Of a stretch of 64,000 nt of DNA, positions 8,689-16,340 are shown piece by piece. Position numbers and translations under genes: made by a program. This stretch comes from an uncultured Stenotrophomonas sp. (lineage in GTDB: Bacteria; Pseudomonadota; Gammaproteobacteria; Xanthomonadales; Xanthomonadaceae), in assembly GCA_900078405.1 (NCBI GenBank), contig FLTS01000001.1, positions 1,574,626-1,638,625 on the forward strand, written 5' to 3'. How positions within the stretch are numbered: position 1 is the stretch's first letter; each line of letters opens with the position of its first letter. The notes under the pieces are model-generated. The model had not been told where the DNA came from. It made no database searches and worked only from the letters and a program-made list of their open reading frames with translations.

Positions 8689-8786
8689 AGGAACGAGTGA
8701 AGAGGAACGAGTGAGAGCAGTGCCGCGCTTGCTTTTCGCCCTTGCCTTTGCCTCTACTCGTTCCTCGTTCCTCCCCACTCGTTCCT
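8689..8786. repeat. Multi-copy inverted repeat of AGGAACGAGTGA / ACTCGTTCCT
   Basis: AGGAACGAGTGA occurs twice in direct orientation (8689-8700, 8703-8714); ACTCGTTCCT occurs at 8756-8765 and 8777-8786 with a partial CGTTCCT between. The set can fold as alternative hairpins and fills the space between the dehydrogenase and the response-regulator gene. No terminator T-run is present. Confidence 0.75.
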
Positions 8787-8792
8787 AGCCCC

Positions 8793-9522
8793 ATGCCCAA
8801 CCTGCTGATCGCCGACGACCACCCGCTGTTCCGCGCCGCCCTGCGCCAGGCGGCCGGCGAGGCGATGGCCGATCTGCAGGTGCATGAAGCCGAATCACTG
8901 GAAGGCGTACTGGCGGCGCTGGACGCCGCGCCGGACACCGACCTGATCCTGCTCGACCCGCGAGGCGTCCATGCGCTGGACAACCTGCATGGACGCCTCG
9001 CGATTCGACCTGATCCTGCTCGACCTGCACATGCCCGGCAACCACGGCCTGGCCGGGCTGGCGGCGATCCGCGCCCAGCACCCGGGCGTGGCGGTGATCG
9101 TGGTGTCGGCCAACGACGACCCGCGCGTGGTGCGGCGCGCGCTCGACCACGGCGCGGCCGGCTACCTGCCCAAGAGCTCGGGCCTGAACGAGCTGCGCGA
9201 GGCGATCCGCAGCGTGATGGCCTGCGAGCAATGGCTGCCGGCCTCGCTGCGTGCGGCGGTGGCGCGGGCGCAGTCGTCCAGCCACGACAGCGAACTGGCC
9301 GCGCGGCTGGCGAGCCTGTCGCCGCAGCAGTTCCGGGTGCTGGCGCTGGTCGCCGAGGGCCTGCTCAACAAGCAGATCGCCGACCGCCTGGACGTGCAGG
9401 AACGCACGGTCAAGGCGCACCTGTCGGCGATCTTCGAGCGGCTGGGCGTGCGCAACCGCACCCAGGCCAGCGTGGTGCTGCGCGAACTGGAGCTGAGCGA
9501 CCCGGCGCGGCAGATCGAGTGA
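8793..9522 (+). pseudogene. LuxR/NarL-type response regulator, disrupted by a 67-bp hairpin insertion
   Basis: The N-terminal receiver half (LLIADDHPLFRAAL) reads in one frame to DTDLILLD at 8958; the rest (LHMPGNHGLAG, LPKSSGLNEL, then the HTH with LNKQIADRLDVQERTVKAHL) reads in another. Between them a 67-bp insertion repeats the 20-bp sequence CGACCTGATCCTGCTCGACC (8939-8958 and 9006-9025) and shifts the frame by +1. Removing 67 bp restores an uninterrupted protein of about 220 residues with the phospho-acceptor Asp in LILLDLHMPG. As read it cannot make a complete regulator, unless a separate C-terminal DNA-binding product is made from an internal ATG at 8971. A sequencing or assembly artefact is possible. 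Confidence 0.8.
8939..9025. repeat. 20-bp direct repeat enclosing a 16-bp-arm hairpin
   Basis: Direct repeats at 8939-8958 and 9006-9025 bracket an inverted repeat: CGCGAGGCGTCCATGC at 8959-8974 and its reverse complement at 8987-9002 with a 12-base loop. The structure lies exactly at the codon of the phospho-acceptor aspartate of the response regulator. Confidence 0.95.
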
Positions 9523-9538
9523 GCGGCAGAACCGCCTC

Positions 9539-9609
9539 GTAGATGCGGGGCTTGCCCCGCATGGGGCTTTGCCGGGAATACCCCGTTGCGGGGCAAACCC
9601 CGCACCTAC
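9539..9609. repeat. REP dimer (GTAGATGCGGGGCTTG class)
   Basis: GTAGATGCGGGGCTTGCCCC is followed by the inverted partner ending GCACCTAC. It lies between the response-regulator remnant and trxC, which converge on it. Confidence 0.85.
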
Positions 9610-9616
9610 GGAAAGC

Positions 9617-10051
9617 TCAGGCGTGCGCCTGCGCCCAGCGCACGATGTCGGCCTGCCCCATCGCGCCCGGCTGGCGCGCCAATTCGCGGCCGCCCTTGAA
9701 CAGCACCAGCGTTGGAATGCTGCGGATGCCGAAGCGCGCACCCAGCTCCGGCTGTGCCTGGGTGTCGACCTTGCCCAGCCGCAGCCGTGGCTCCAACTGC
9801 GCGGCGGCAGCCTCGAAATGCGGCGCCATCATCCGGCACGGGCCGCACCACGGCGCCCAGAAATCGACCAGCAGCGGCAGCTCGCTGTCGATCGCATGAG
9901 CCTGGAAACCCGCTGCGTCCAGCGCCAGCGGATGCGCGTCGAACAGCGCCTTGCCACAGCGCCCGCAGTTCGGGCGCTCGCCCAGGCGCTCGCCGGGGAC
10001 GCGGTTGAGCGCGTTGCAGTGCGGGCAGGCCACCCGCAACGGCGCAGTCAC
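9617..10051 (-). CDS. trxC: Thioredoxin 2 (zinc-binding thioredoxin)
   Basis: 144 residues. Four N-terminal cysteines at 9, 12, 29 and 32 (CPHC and CGRC) form the zinc site that separates TrxC from TrxA; the redox active site WCGPC is at 68-72 and the cis-proline loop is RSIPT. It is a cytoplasmic disulfide reductase, often part of oxidative-stress responses. Translation starts at GTG 10051, which overlaps the stop of the OsmC-like gene (GTGA), so the pair is coupled. Confidence 0.95.
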   Translation of the reverse strand: MTAPLRVACPHCNALNRVPGERLGERPNCGRCGKALFDAHPLALDAAGFQAHAIDSELPLLVDFWAPWCGPCRMMAPHFEAAAAQLEPRLRLGKVDTQAQPELGARFGIRSIPTLVLFKGGRELARQPGAMGQADIVRWAQAHA

Positions 10052-10524
10052 GCACCCGCTCCCGCGCGGCTGTCGTGGACCAGCGCGCCGCTGCCGTCCT
10101 TGACCACCACCTGCACGTCGATGCCGGCGCGCACGCTCTGGGTGACCACGCAGAACTCCTCGAACTGTTCGAGGATGCGCGGCAATTGCTGGTAATCGGC
10201 GGCCGGGTCGGCCAGCTGCAGTTCGACCTGCGCGCCGGTGAGGCGCCAGCGGCCAGCGGCGTTGCGCTCGGGCTGGGCACGGATGCTCGCCTTCAGCGGC
10301 CCCGGTGCGTTCCTGAACTTGCGCAGGGCGAACAGCAGGCTGGCGGCCATGCAGTTGGCCACCGCGGCCAGCAGCAGGCGGGACGGGTTGGGCCCCCGGT
10401 CGTGGCCGAGCGGCGCCGGTTCGTCGCCCAGCAACGGCGCCAGCGTGGTGTCGTCGAAGCTGATGCGGAAGGCGTAGTCGCCGTCCTGTTCGAGGCTGAT
10501 GCGGATGGGTTGGTCGATGCTCAT
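10048..10524 (-). CDS. OsmC/Ohr-family protein
   Basis: 158 residues. Two conserved cysteines, Cys58 (VANCMAASL) and Cys125 (FEEFCVVTQSV), match the peroxidatic pair of OsmC/Ohr-type thiol peroxidases that detoxify organic hydroperoxides. ATG 10524 has an AGGAG site; the open frame extends further upstream without support. It forms a two-gene operon with trxC, whose product could supply reducing power. The RND pump gene stop at 10553 is only 28 bp upstream of the start, so transcription may continue from the pump operon. Confidence 0.88.
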   Translation of the reverse strand: MSIDQPIRISLEQDGDYAFRISFDDTTLAPLLGDEPAPLGHDRGPNPSRLLLAAVANCMAASLLFALRKFRNAPGPLKASIRAQPERNAAGRWRLTGAQVELQLADPAADYQQLPRILEQFEEFCVVTQSVRAGIDVQVVVKDGSGALVHDSRAGAGA

Positions 10525-10552
10525 TGCCAGCTCCTGCGGTCGGGATTCGGGT

Positions 10553-13500
10553 TCACGATACGCCACGCGACGGACGCCGCAGCAGCGCGTAGTACAGCAG
10601 CGGGATCACCACCAGCGTCAGCACGGTGGAGACGAGGATGCCGAAGATCAACGCGATCGCCAGTCCGTTGAAGATCGGGTCGTCGAGGATGAAGAACGCG
10701 CCGGCCATCGCCGCGATTGCGGTCAGCGCGATCGGCTGCGCGCGCACCGCGCAGGCCTCGACCACCGCGCGCTCCAGCGCGTGCCCGCGTTCGACCAGGT
10801 GGTTGATGAAATCCACCAGCAGGATCGAGTTGCGCACGATGATGCCGGCCAGCGCGATCATGCCGATCATGCTGGTGGCGGTGAACTGCGCGCCGAGCAG
10901 GGCATGGCCGGGCATCACCCCGATCACGGTCAGCGGGATCGGCGCCATGATCACCAGCGGCACCACGTAGCTGCGGAAATACGCCACCACCAGCAGGTAG
11001 ATCAGCACCATGCCGGCGGCATAGGCGATGCCCATGTCGCGGAAGGTTTCCCAGGTGATCTGCCATTCGCCGTCCCACTTCAGGCCGAAGCCCGCGGTAT
11101 CCGCTGGCTGGCGCACGAAAAACTGCGACAACCGCTGGCCGCCGATGGCGTTGTCGCCGACCTGCCCGACCAGATCGAACATGCCGTACAGCGGGCTGTC
11201 GAAGCTGCCGCCCTCGTCACCCATCACGTAGACCACCGGCAGCAGGTCCTTGTGGTGGATGGCACCATCCCACTGCGTGCGCCGTACCTGCACCAGTTCC
11301 GACAGCGGCAGCAACTGGCCGTCGCCGCCGCGCACGCGCAGCGCCAGCACGCCGTCGAGCGTGGTCTGCCCGGCAGCCGGCAGACGCAGCCGGATCGGAC
11401 GCGGGTATCTGGAACTGCCGTCGATGACGTGGCTGGCGTCCATGCCGGACAAACCGGCGGCGATGGTCCGGGCGATATCGGCCTGCGACACGCCCAGCCG
11501 CGCCGCGCGCACGCGGTCGATGGCCAGCACTTCGCGCGTGGCGTCGGCTTCGACGCTGGTATCGATATCGACGATGCCGTCGGTGGCGAGGAAGCGTTGT
11601 TCCAGCGCATGGCCGATGCCGCGCAGGCGCGCATGATCCGGGCCGTACAGTTCGGCCACGATCGGCGACAGCACCGGCGGGCCGGGCGGCACCTCCACCA
11701 CCTTGACCGACGCGCCATGACGGCGGCCGATCCCGGCCACCTGCGGGCGCAACGCCACCGCGATGTCGTGGCTCTTGCGCTTGCGCTCATGGCGGCCGAC
11801 CAGGTTGACCTGCAGGTCGCCGACGTTGGCGCCTTCGCGCAGATAGTACTGGCGCACCAGACCGTTGAAATTGATCGGCGCGGCGGTGCCGGCATGGCCT
11901 TGGTAATCCCGTACTTCCGGGATGCGGTCGAGCACCCCGGCCAGTTCGACAAGCAACGCGTTGGTGTCCTCCAGCGTGCGGCCTTCGGGCATGTCCACCA
12001 CCAGCTGCAATTCGGACTTGTTGTCGAACGGCAGCATCTTCAGTACCACCAGCTTGAACACCACCAGGCTCGCGGCCAACGCCACCAGCGCGGCCATCGC
12101 CATGAACAGCAGGCGGCGCCGGCGCGCGCCGCCATCGGCGACGAGGAAGGGCGTCATTGCCCGTTCGAACATGCTGTGCAGGCGTGCGGCCATGCTGTTT
12201 TCAGCATGACCGTGTTCGCCTGTTGCCTGTGCACCAGCATGGCGACGCAGCAGTTTCAGCGACAGCCACGGCGTCACCACCAGCGCGATCGTCAGCGACA
12301 ACAACATGCCGACCGAGGCGTTGACCGGAATCGGCCGCATGTACGGCCCCATCAGGCCGCTGACGAAGGCCATCGGCATCAGCGCGGCGATCACGGTAAA
12401 CGTGGCCAGAATCGTCGGCCCACCTACTTCATCGACCGCCGGCGGGATCGCCTCGCGCAGCGTTTTCCCGCCCTGCGCCATGTGCCGGTGGATGTTCTCC
12501 ACCACCACGATGGCGTCATCGACGAGGATGCCGATCGAGAAGATCAGCGCGAACAGCGACACCCGGTTGAGGGTGAAGCCCATCGCCCAGGACGCGAACA
12601 GCGTCACCGCCAACGTCAGCACCACCGCGCTGCCGATGACCACCGCCTCGCGCCGGCCCAATGCGAACAGCACCAGCAACACCACCGAGCCGGTGGCGAA
12701 CACCAGCTTCTTGATCAGCGTGCGCGCCTTGTCGCCGGCGGTGGCACCGTAGTCGCGGGTGACGGTGACTTCCACGCCCTCGGGGATGACCTGCCCGCGC
12801 AGTGCCTCGACCCGCTCCGACACCCTGCGGGTGATGTCGGTGGCGTTGCTGCCCGGCTGCTTGGCGATGGCCAGCGTGACCGCAGGCGCCATGCCGGTGC
12901 GCGGGCCGGCGCGGCCGGCCGGTGCGCCATGCCAGACGTAGTTCGACGGCAGATCGGCGGCATCGTCGACCGTGGCGACGTCGGCAAGGCGTACCGGCTG
13001 CCCGCCGGCAACGCCCAGCACCAGCCCGGCGACGTCTGCGCGGTCGGCAAGGAACTGCCCGGCGCTGACCTGCACCACGCCATCGCCACCGATGCGCTCG
13101 CCGGCCTGCCGGGCGAGGTTGGCGGCCTGCAAGGCGCCGGCCAGATCGGCCACCGTCAGGCCGTGCGTGGCCAGCCGCGCCGGGTCCAGCGTCACCCGCA
13201 TTGCCCGCTCCGGCGCGCCGAGGGTGTGGATGTCGCGGGTGCCGGGGATGTGCTTGAGTTCGGTTTCCAGCGTGTGCGCCACTTCGGCCAGGTCGAGCGC
13301 ACTGCGCTGCGCATCGTCGGTCCACAGCGTCAGCGTCATCACCGGCACGTCGTCGATGCCCCTGGGCTTGACGATGGGCTGGCCGACGCCAAGATCCGGC
13401 GGCACCCAGTCCCGGTTGGAAAATACCTTGTCGTACAGCCGCACCAGCGCCGGCTGCCGCGGCACGCCGACCTCGAACTCCACCGTCAGCACCGCCATGC

Positions 13501-13792
13501 CGGGGCGGCTGACCGAATAGGTGTGCCGCACCTGCTCGATCCCGGCCAGCTTCTGTTCCAGCGGGTATGCCACCATCTGCTCGACCTGCCGCGCGTCGGC
13601 ACCGGGGAACGGCACGATGACGTTGGCCATCGTCACGTCGATCTGCGGCTCTTCCTCGCGCGGGGTGATGGCCACCGCGACCAGGCCCAGCAGCAGCCCC
13701 AGCAACGCGAGGATCGGCGTCAGCGGGTTGTCCTGGAAGGTGCGGGCAAGGCGGCCGGAGATACCCAGCCGCGGCGTATCGTGCATGGCCAT
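10553..13792 (-). CDS. RND-family efflux transporter, inner-membrane pump subunit
   Basis: 1079 residues, the normal size of AcrB/HAE1-type pumps, with about 12 membrane helices. The fourth-helix proton relay GILVDDAIVVVEN is present, as is the early REEEPQIDV motif and a repeated two-half layout. It would expel drugs, metals or other compounds using the proton gradient. The TGA stop of the adaptor gene lies 1 bp upstream of its ATG, so the two are one operon. The divergent BigR-like repressor suggests induction by reactive sulfur, but the substrate is not shown by sequence. No outer-membrane channel gene is adjacent. Confidence 0.92.
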   Translation of the reverse strand: MAMHDTPRLGISGRLARTFQDNPLTPILALLGLLLGLVAVAITPREEEPQIDVTMANVIVPFPGADARQVEQMVAYPLEQKLAGIEQVRHTYSVSRPGMAVLTVEFEVGVPRQPALVRLYDKVFSNRDWVPPDLGVGQPIVKPRGIDDVPVMTLTLWTDDAQRSALDLAEVAHTLETELKHIPGTRDIHTLGAPERAMRVTLDPARLATHGLTVADLAGALQAANLARQAGERIGGDGVVQVSAGQFLADRADVAGLVLGVAGGQPVRLADVATVDDAADLPSNYVWHGAPAGRAGPRTGMAPAVTLAIAKQPGSNATDITRRVSERVEALRGQVIPEGVEVTVTRDYGATAGDKARTLIKKLVFATGSVVLLVLFALGRREAVVIGSAVVLTLAVTLFASWAMGFTLNRVSLFALIFSIGILVDDAIVVVENIHRHMAQGGKTLREAIPPAVDEVGGPTILATFTVIAALMPMAFVSGLMGPYMRPIPVNASVGMLLSLTIALVVTPWLSLKLLRRHAGAQATGEHGHAENSMAARLHSMFERAMTPFLVADGGARRRRLLFMAMAALVALAASLVVFKLVVLKMLPFDNKSELQLVVDMPEGRTLEDTNALLVELAGVLDRIPEVRDYQGHAGTAAPINFNGLVRQYYLREGANVGDLQVNLVGRHERKRKSHDIAVALRPQVAGIGRRHGASVKVVEVPPGPPVLSPIVAELYGPDHARLRGIGHALEQRFLATDGIVDIDTSVEADATREVLAIDRVRAARLGVSQADIARTIAAGLSGMDASHVIDGSSRYPRPIRLRLPAAGQTTLDGVLALRVRGGDGQLLPLSELVQVRRTQWDGAIHHKDLLPVVYVMGDEGGSFDSPLYGMFDLVGQVGDNAIGGQRLSQFFVRQPADTAGFGLKWDGEWQITWETFRDMGIAYAAGMVLIYLLVVAYFRSYVVPLVIMAPIPLTVIGVMPGHALLGAQFTATSMIGMIALAGIIVRNSILLVDFINHLVERGHALERAVVEACAVRAQPIALTAIAAMAGAFFILDDPIFNGLAIALIFGILVSTVLTLVVIPLLYYALLRRPSRGVS

Positions 13793-13793
13793 G

Positions 13794-14861
13794 TCACTGC
13801 TCCCCGCGCGCGGCGGCCAGCGCTTGCATCGCCGCCAGCGGATCGACGGCGATGCGCTCGCCCGGCCGCAGGCCGGCGATCACCTCGACCTCGTCGCCCA
13901 CGCGTTCGCCCAGGCGCAACTGGCGCAACGCCACGCGCCCGTCGGCCAGCACGTAGACCGCGTTGACCTCGCCCCGGCGCAGCAGCGCCGATGCCGGCAC
14001 GCGCACACCGGCGTCGCCTTTCAGTGCCGGGAACGCGACGCGGGCGGTGCTGCCCGGCCACGGCGCGGGCTCCAGCGCAGGCAGTTGCACGCGCACCTTC
14101 ACCGCATGGGTGGCGGCATCGGCGGCGGGGAATACCGTCGCCTGCGCCGCATCGATGCCGTGGCCATCGTCGAAACGCACCCGCGCCTGCGGATGGGCGC
14201 GGATGGCCTCGGCGTCGGACTGCGGCACGCTGACCTCGATGCGCAGCGCATCGGGTGCGAACACCGTCATCAGCACGCGGCCCGCGCCGACGCTTTCGCC
14301 CGGCTCCACCTCGCGTGTGCTGACGATGCCCGCATACGGTGCACGGATCGTCGTGTAGGCGCTCTGCTGGCCGGCATGGGCCAGCTGCGCGCGTGCCGCA
14401 TCGCGTGCGGCGACGGCGGCGTCGCGGCTGGCACGCGCCTGGTCGAACTGCGCGCGCGACACGTACCGGCCCTGCACGAGATCGGCATGCCGCCGGTAGT
14501 TCAACTCGGCTTCGTTGGCGCTGGCCTCGGCCGCACGCAGCTGTGCGCGCGCCGCATCGACGCCGGCCTGCTGCTCGACCGCACTGAGCCGCAGCAGCAC
14601 CTGCCCGGCGCTGACGCGGTCGTTGACGTCGGCCAGCACCTCGCCGACCCGGCCGCTGGTCTGCGCCGACAACGTGGCCTGATGCACCGCCTCGACCACG
14701 CCGTCCCAGCCACGGCCTTCGGCCGCATCGGCGGCCGGCACCACGAGGGTCTGCAGGCCGTCGACCGCGGCCGGCGCCTGTACCTTCCCGCCACCGCCGC
14801 AGGCCGCCAGCGCGACGGCCAGCAACGACGGCAGCAACCAGCGTGTCGTGCGCAGGCTCAC
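13794..14861 (-). CDS. RND efflux periplasmic adaptor (membrane fusion protein), lipoprotein
   Basis: About 355 residues from the GTG at 14861. The N-terminus has a signal with lipobox LAAC and Cys near residue 21, so it is lipid-anchored in the periplasm. Lipoyl-like halves surround a coiled-coil hairpin rich in Ala, Arg and Glu (about residues 75-140), then beta-barrel domains, as in HlyD/AcrA-type adaptors. A longer frame reaches 14900 but would overlap the upstream gene. The gene directly precedes the pump gene. Confidence 0.88.
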   Translation of the reverse strand: MSLRTTRWLLPSLLAVALAACGGGGKVQAPAAVDGLQTLVVPAADAAEGRGWDGVVEAVHQATLSAQTSGRVGEVLADVNDRVSAGQVLLRLSAVEQQAGVDAARAQLRAAEASANEAELNYRRHADLVQGRYVSRAQFDQARASRDAAVAARDAARAQLAHAGQQSAYTTIRAPYAGIVSTREVEPGESVGAGRVLMTVFAPDALRIEVSVPQSDAEAIRAHPQARVRFDDGHGIDAAQATVFPAADAATHAVKVRVQLPALEPAPWPGSTARVAFPALKGDAGVRVPASALLRRGEVNAVYVLADGRVALRQLRLGERVGDEVEVIAGLRPGERIAVDPLAAMQALAAARGEQ

Positions 14862-14871
14862 GGCATCGCCC

Positions 14872-15075
14872 TCACTTGAACGCGCAACCGCCGGGAACAC
14901 CCAGTCTGCGGAATACCAGCGCGGCCGGACAGAAGCCGGTGAAGCTGGCCTGCAGCAGGTTCAGGCCGACGAATGCGGTGAGCCACAGCCACGAAGGGGA
15001 AACGAAGTGCGCCAGCGCGACGCTGGCAAGGATCATCACGCCGGCAAAGGCGAGTACGGCACGGTCGAGGTTCAT
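14872..15075 (-). CDS. Small DUF2892 (YgaP-like) inner-membrane protein
   Basis: 67 residues with two hydrophobic helices and the family motif TGFCPAALVFRRLG near the C-terminus. DUF2892 domains accompany rhodanese or persulfide-handling proteins (for example YgaP) and BigR-type operons. ATG 15075 has a GGAG site. It is the first gene of the operon DUF2892-adaptor-pump and lies opposite a BigR/SqrR-like regulator, which supports a link to reactive sulfur. No rhodanese domain is attached. Confidence 0.85.
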   Translation of the reverse strand: MNLDRAVLAFAGVMILASVALAHFVSPSWLWLTAFVGLNLLQASFTGFCPAALVFRRLGVPGGCAFK

Positions 15076-15129
15076 TGCGGCATCTCCAGTCGGTTCGCCG
15101 GGCGGCCACGCTGGCCGGGGCACCATAAA

Positions 15130-15161
15130 ATTAGCAACAACTAATATTAGAATCAACTGAT
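15130..15161. promoter_or_regulatory. Tandem ATTAG-N6-CTNAT operator between the DUF2892 operon and the ArsR-type repressor
   Basis: ATTAGCAACAACTAAT (15130-15145) and ATTAGAATCAACTGAT (15146-15161) are back-to-back 16-bp units, each an inverted ATTAG/CTNAT pair. They sit in the only AT-rich part of the divergent intergenic space. This is the expected place and form for an ArsR-family repressor of the BigR type to control both transcripts. Confidence 0.75.
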
Positions 15162-15259
15162 ATATTGAATGCAAGGCAACCCACGGGCTCCCGCGTCCAC
15201 GCATCCGCTTGCCGGCGGCGCCGATGCGTGGCGCAATGCACGATTACCGCTCCAGTGGA

Positions 15260-15613
15260 ATGACGATGGCCAAGAACAGCGGCAGCGGCTTCGACGTGAC
15301 CGCGATGCGCGCCCACGCCGGCGACGCGGCGCAGTTGCTCAAGGCGCTGGCCAACGAGAACCGCCTTCAGGTGCTGTGCCTGCTTGCCGAGGGCGAACGC
15401 TCGGTGGGTGACATCAACGCCCTGCTCGACCTGAGCCAGTCGGCGCTGTCGCAGCACCTGGCGGTGCTGCGCGAGGAAGGGCTGGTACGGACCCGGCGCG
15501 AGGCGCAGACGATCTACTACGCGCTGGCGCCGGGCCCGGCGCTGTCGGTCATGCAGACCCTGCATGGCATCTACTGCGCGCCACCGGCACGAAACAGGCC
15601 GGGCCGGCGGTGA
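15260..15613 (+). CDS. ArsR-family repressor, BigR/SqrR/YgaV-like sulfide sensor
   Basis: 117 residues from ATG 15260 (an ATG at 15266 is equally possible). Winged helix with DLSQSALSQHLAVLREEGLV as recognition region. Two cysteines, Cys40 (VLCLLAEGE) and Cys106 (HGIYCAPP), are 66 residues apart, the same spacing as the reactive pair of the persulfide sensors BigR and SqrR. Such proteins lose DNA binding when the pair forms a polysulfide bridge. It is divergent to a DUF2892-RND operon with a tandem operator between. Which genes it represses is inferred. Confidence 0.85.
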   Translation: MTMAKNSGSGFDVTAMRAHAGDAAQLLKALANENRLQVLCLLAEGERSVGDINALLDLSQSALSQHLAVLREEGLVRTRREAQTIYYALAPGPALSVMQTLHGIYCAPPARNRPGRR

Positions 15614-15638
15614 TCCCGGCGCGCTCGCGCCGGCGCCG

Positions 15639-16340
15639 CTACAGGTCCGAAGCGTCCAGTACCTGGCGCAGGAACGGCACGGTGATGCGCCGCTTGGCCG
15701 CCAGCGATTCGCGGTCGAGGCGGTCGAGCAGCCGCACCAGCCCGGCCAGGTCGCGGCCGGTACGGGCCAACAGCCAGTCGATGGCGGCTTCGTCCAGCAC
15801 CAGCCCGCGGCGCAGCGCACGGGTGCGCAGCACCGCGCTGCGACCTTCGTCGTCCAACGGCGACAACACGATGCGGCCGCATTGCGCCAGCCGCGAGCGC
15901 AGGTCCGGCAGCACCAGCCCCAACCCGTCGGGGGCGGCGGAGGCGGTATAGAGCAGGGCCACGCCGGCCGCGCGTGCGCGGTTGTGGAAGTCAAACAGCG
16001 CCACCTCGTCGTCGCGCTGGCCGGCGATGGCGTCCAGCCCGTCGAGGGCGATGACGTCGCGCCCTTCCAGCGCTTCCAGCGCGTCGCGCAGGCGGCCGGC
16101 AGCCGCGGCCAACGGCAGGTAGGCCGAGCCGCGCCCGGCCTGCTCGGCGGCCGCGCACAGGGCCAGCGCGAGATGGGTCTTGCCGGTGCCGGCCGGACCC
16201 AACAGGTAGACCCAGTCCTGCGCCTCGCCCACTGCGATCGCGCGCAACTGCGCCAGCGCCCCGTCCGGGGCGCCGATGTAGCTTTCCAAGCGCTGGTCCG
16301 GCGGGTAGCGCAGGGCCAGCGGCAACTGCGGCACGCTCAC
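15639..16340 (-). CDS. hda: DnaA regulatory inactivator Hda
   Basis: 233 residues, a DnaA-like AAA+ protein without the DNA-binding domain. The N-terminal QLPLAL (residues 5-10) fits the clamp-binding motif; Walker A GPAGTGKT is at 48-55 and Walker B lies in DVIALDGLDAI. With the beta clamp it promotes ATP hydrolysis by DnaA to stop re-initiation of replication. It overlaps the permease gene upstream by 4 bp, a usual arrangement in this family of bacteria. Confidence 0.92.
   Translation of the reverse strand: MSVPQLPLALRYPPDQRLESYIGAPDGALAQLRAIAVGEAQDWVYLLGPAGTGKTHLALALCAAAEQAGRGSAYLPLAAAAGRLRDALEALEGRDVIALDGLDAIAGQRDDEVALFDFHNRARAAGVALLYTASAAPDGLGLVLPDLRSRLAQCGRIVLSPLDDEGRSAVLRTRALRRGLVLDEAAIDWLLARTGRDLAGLVRLLDRLDRESLAAKRRITVPFLRQVLDASDL

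Noticed and set aside
10499..13966. Open frame of 1155 codons on the plus strand
   Set aside because: It is antisense to the RND pump gene, has His/Arg/Gln-rich low-quality composition typical of high-GC shadow frames, and matches no family.
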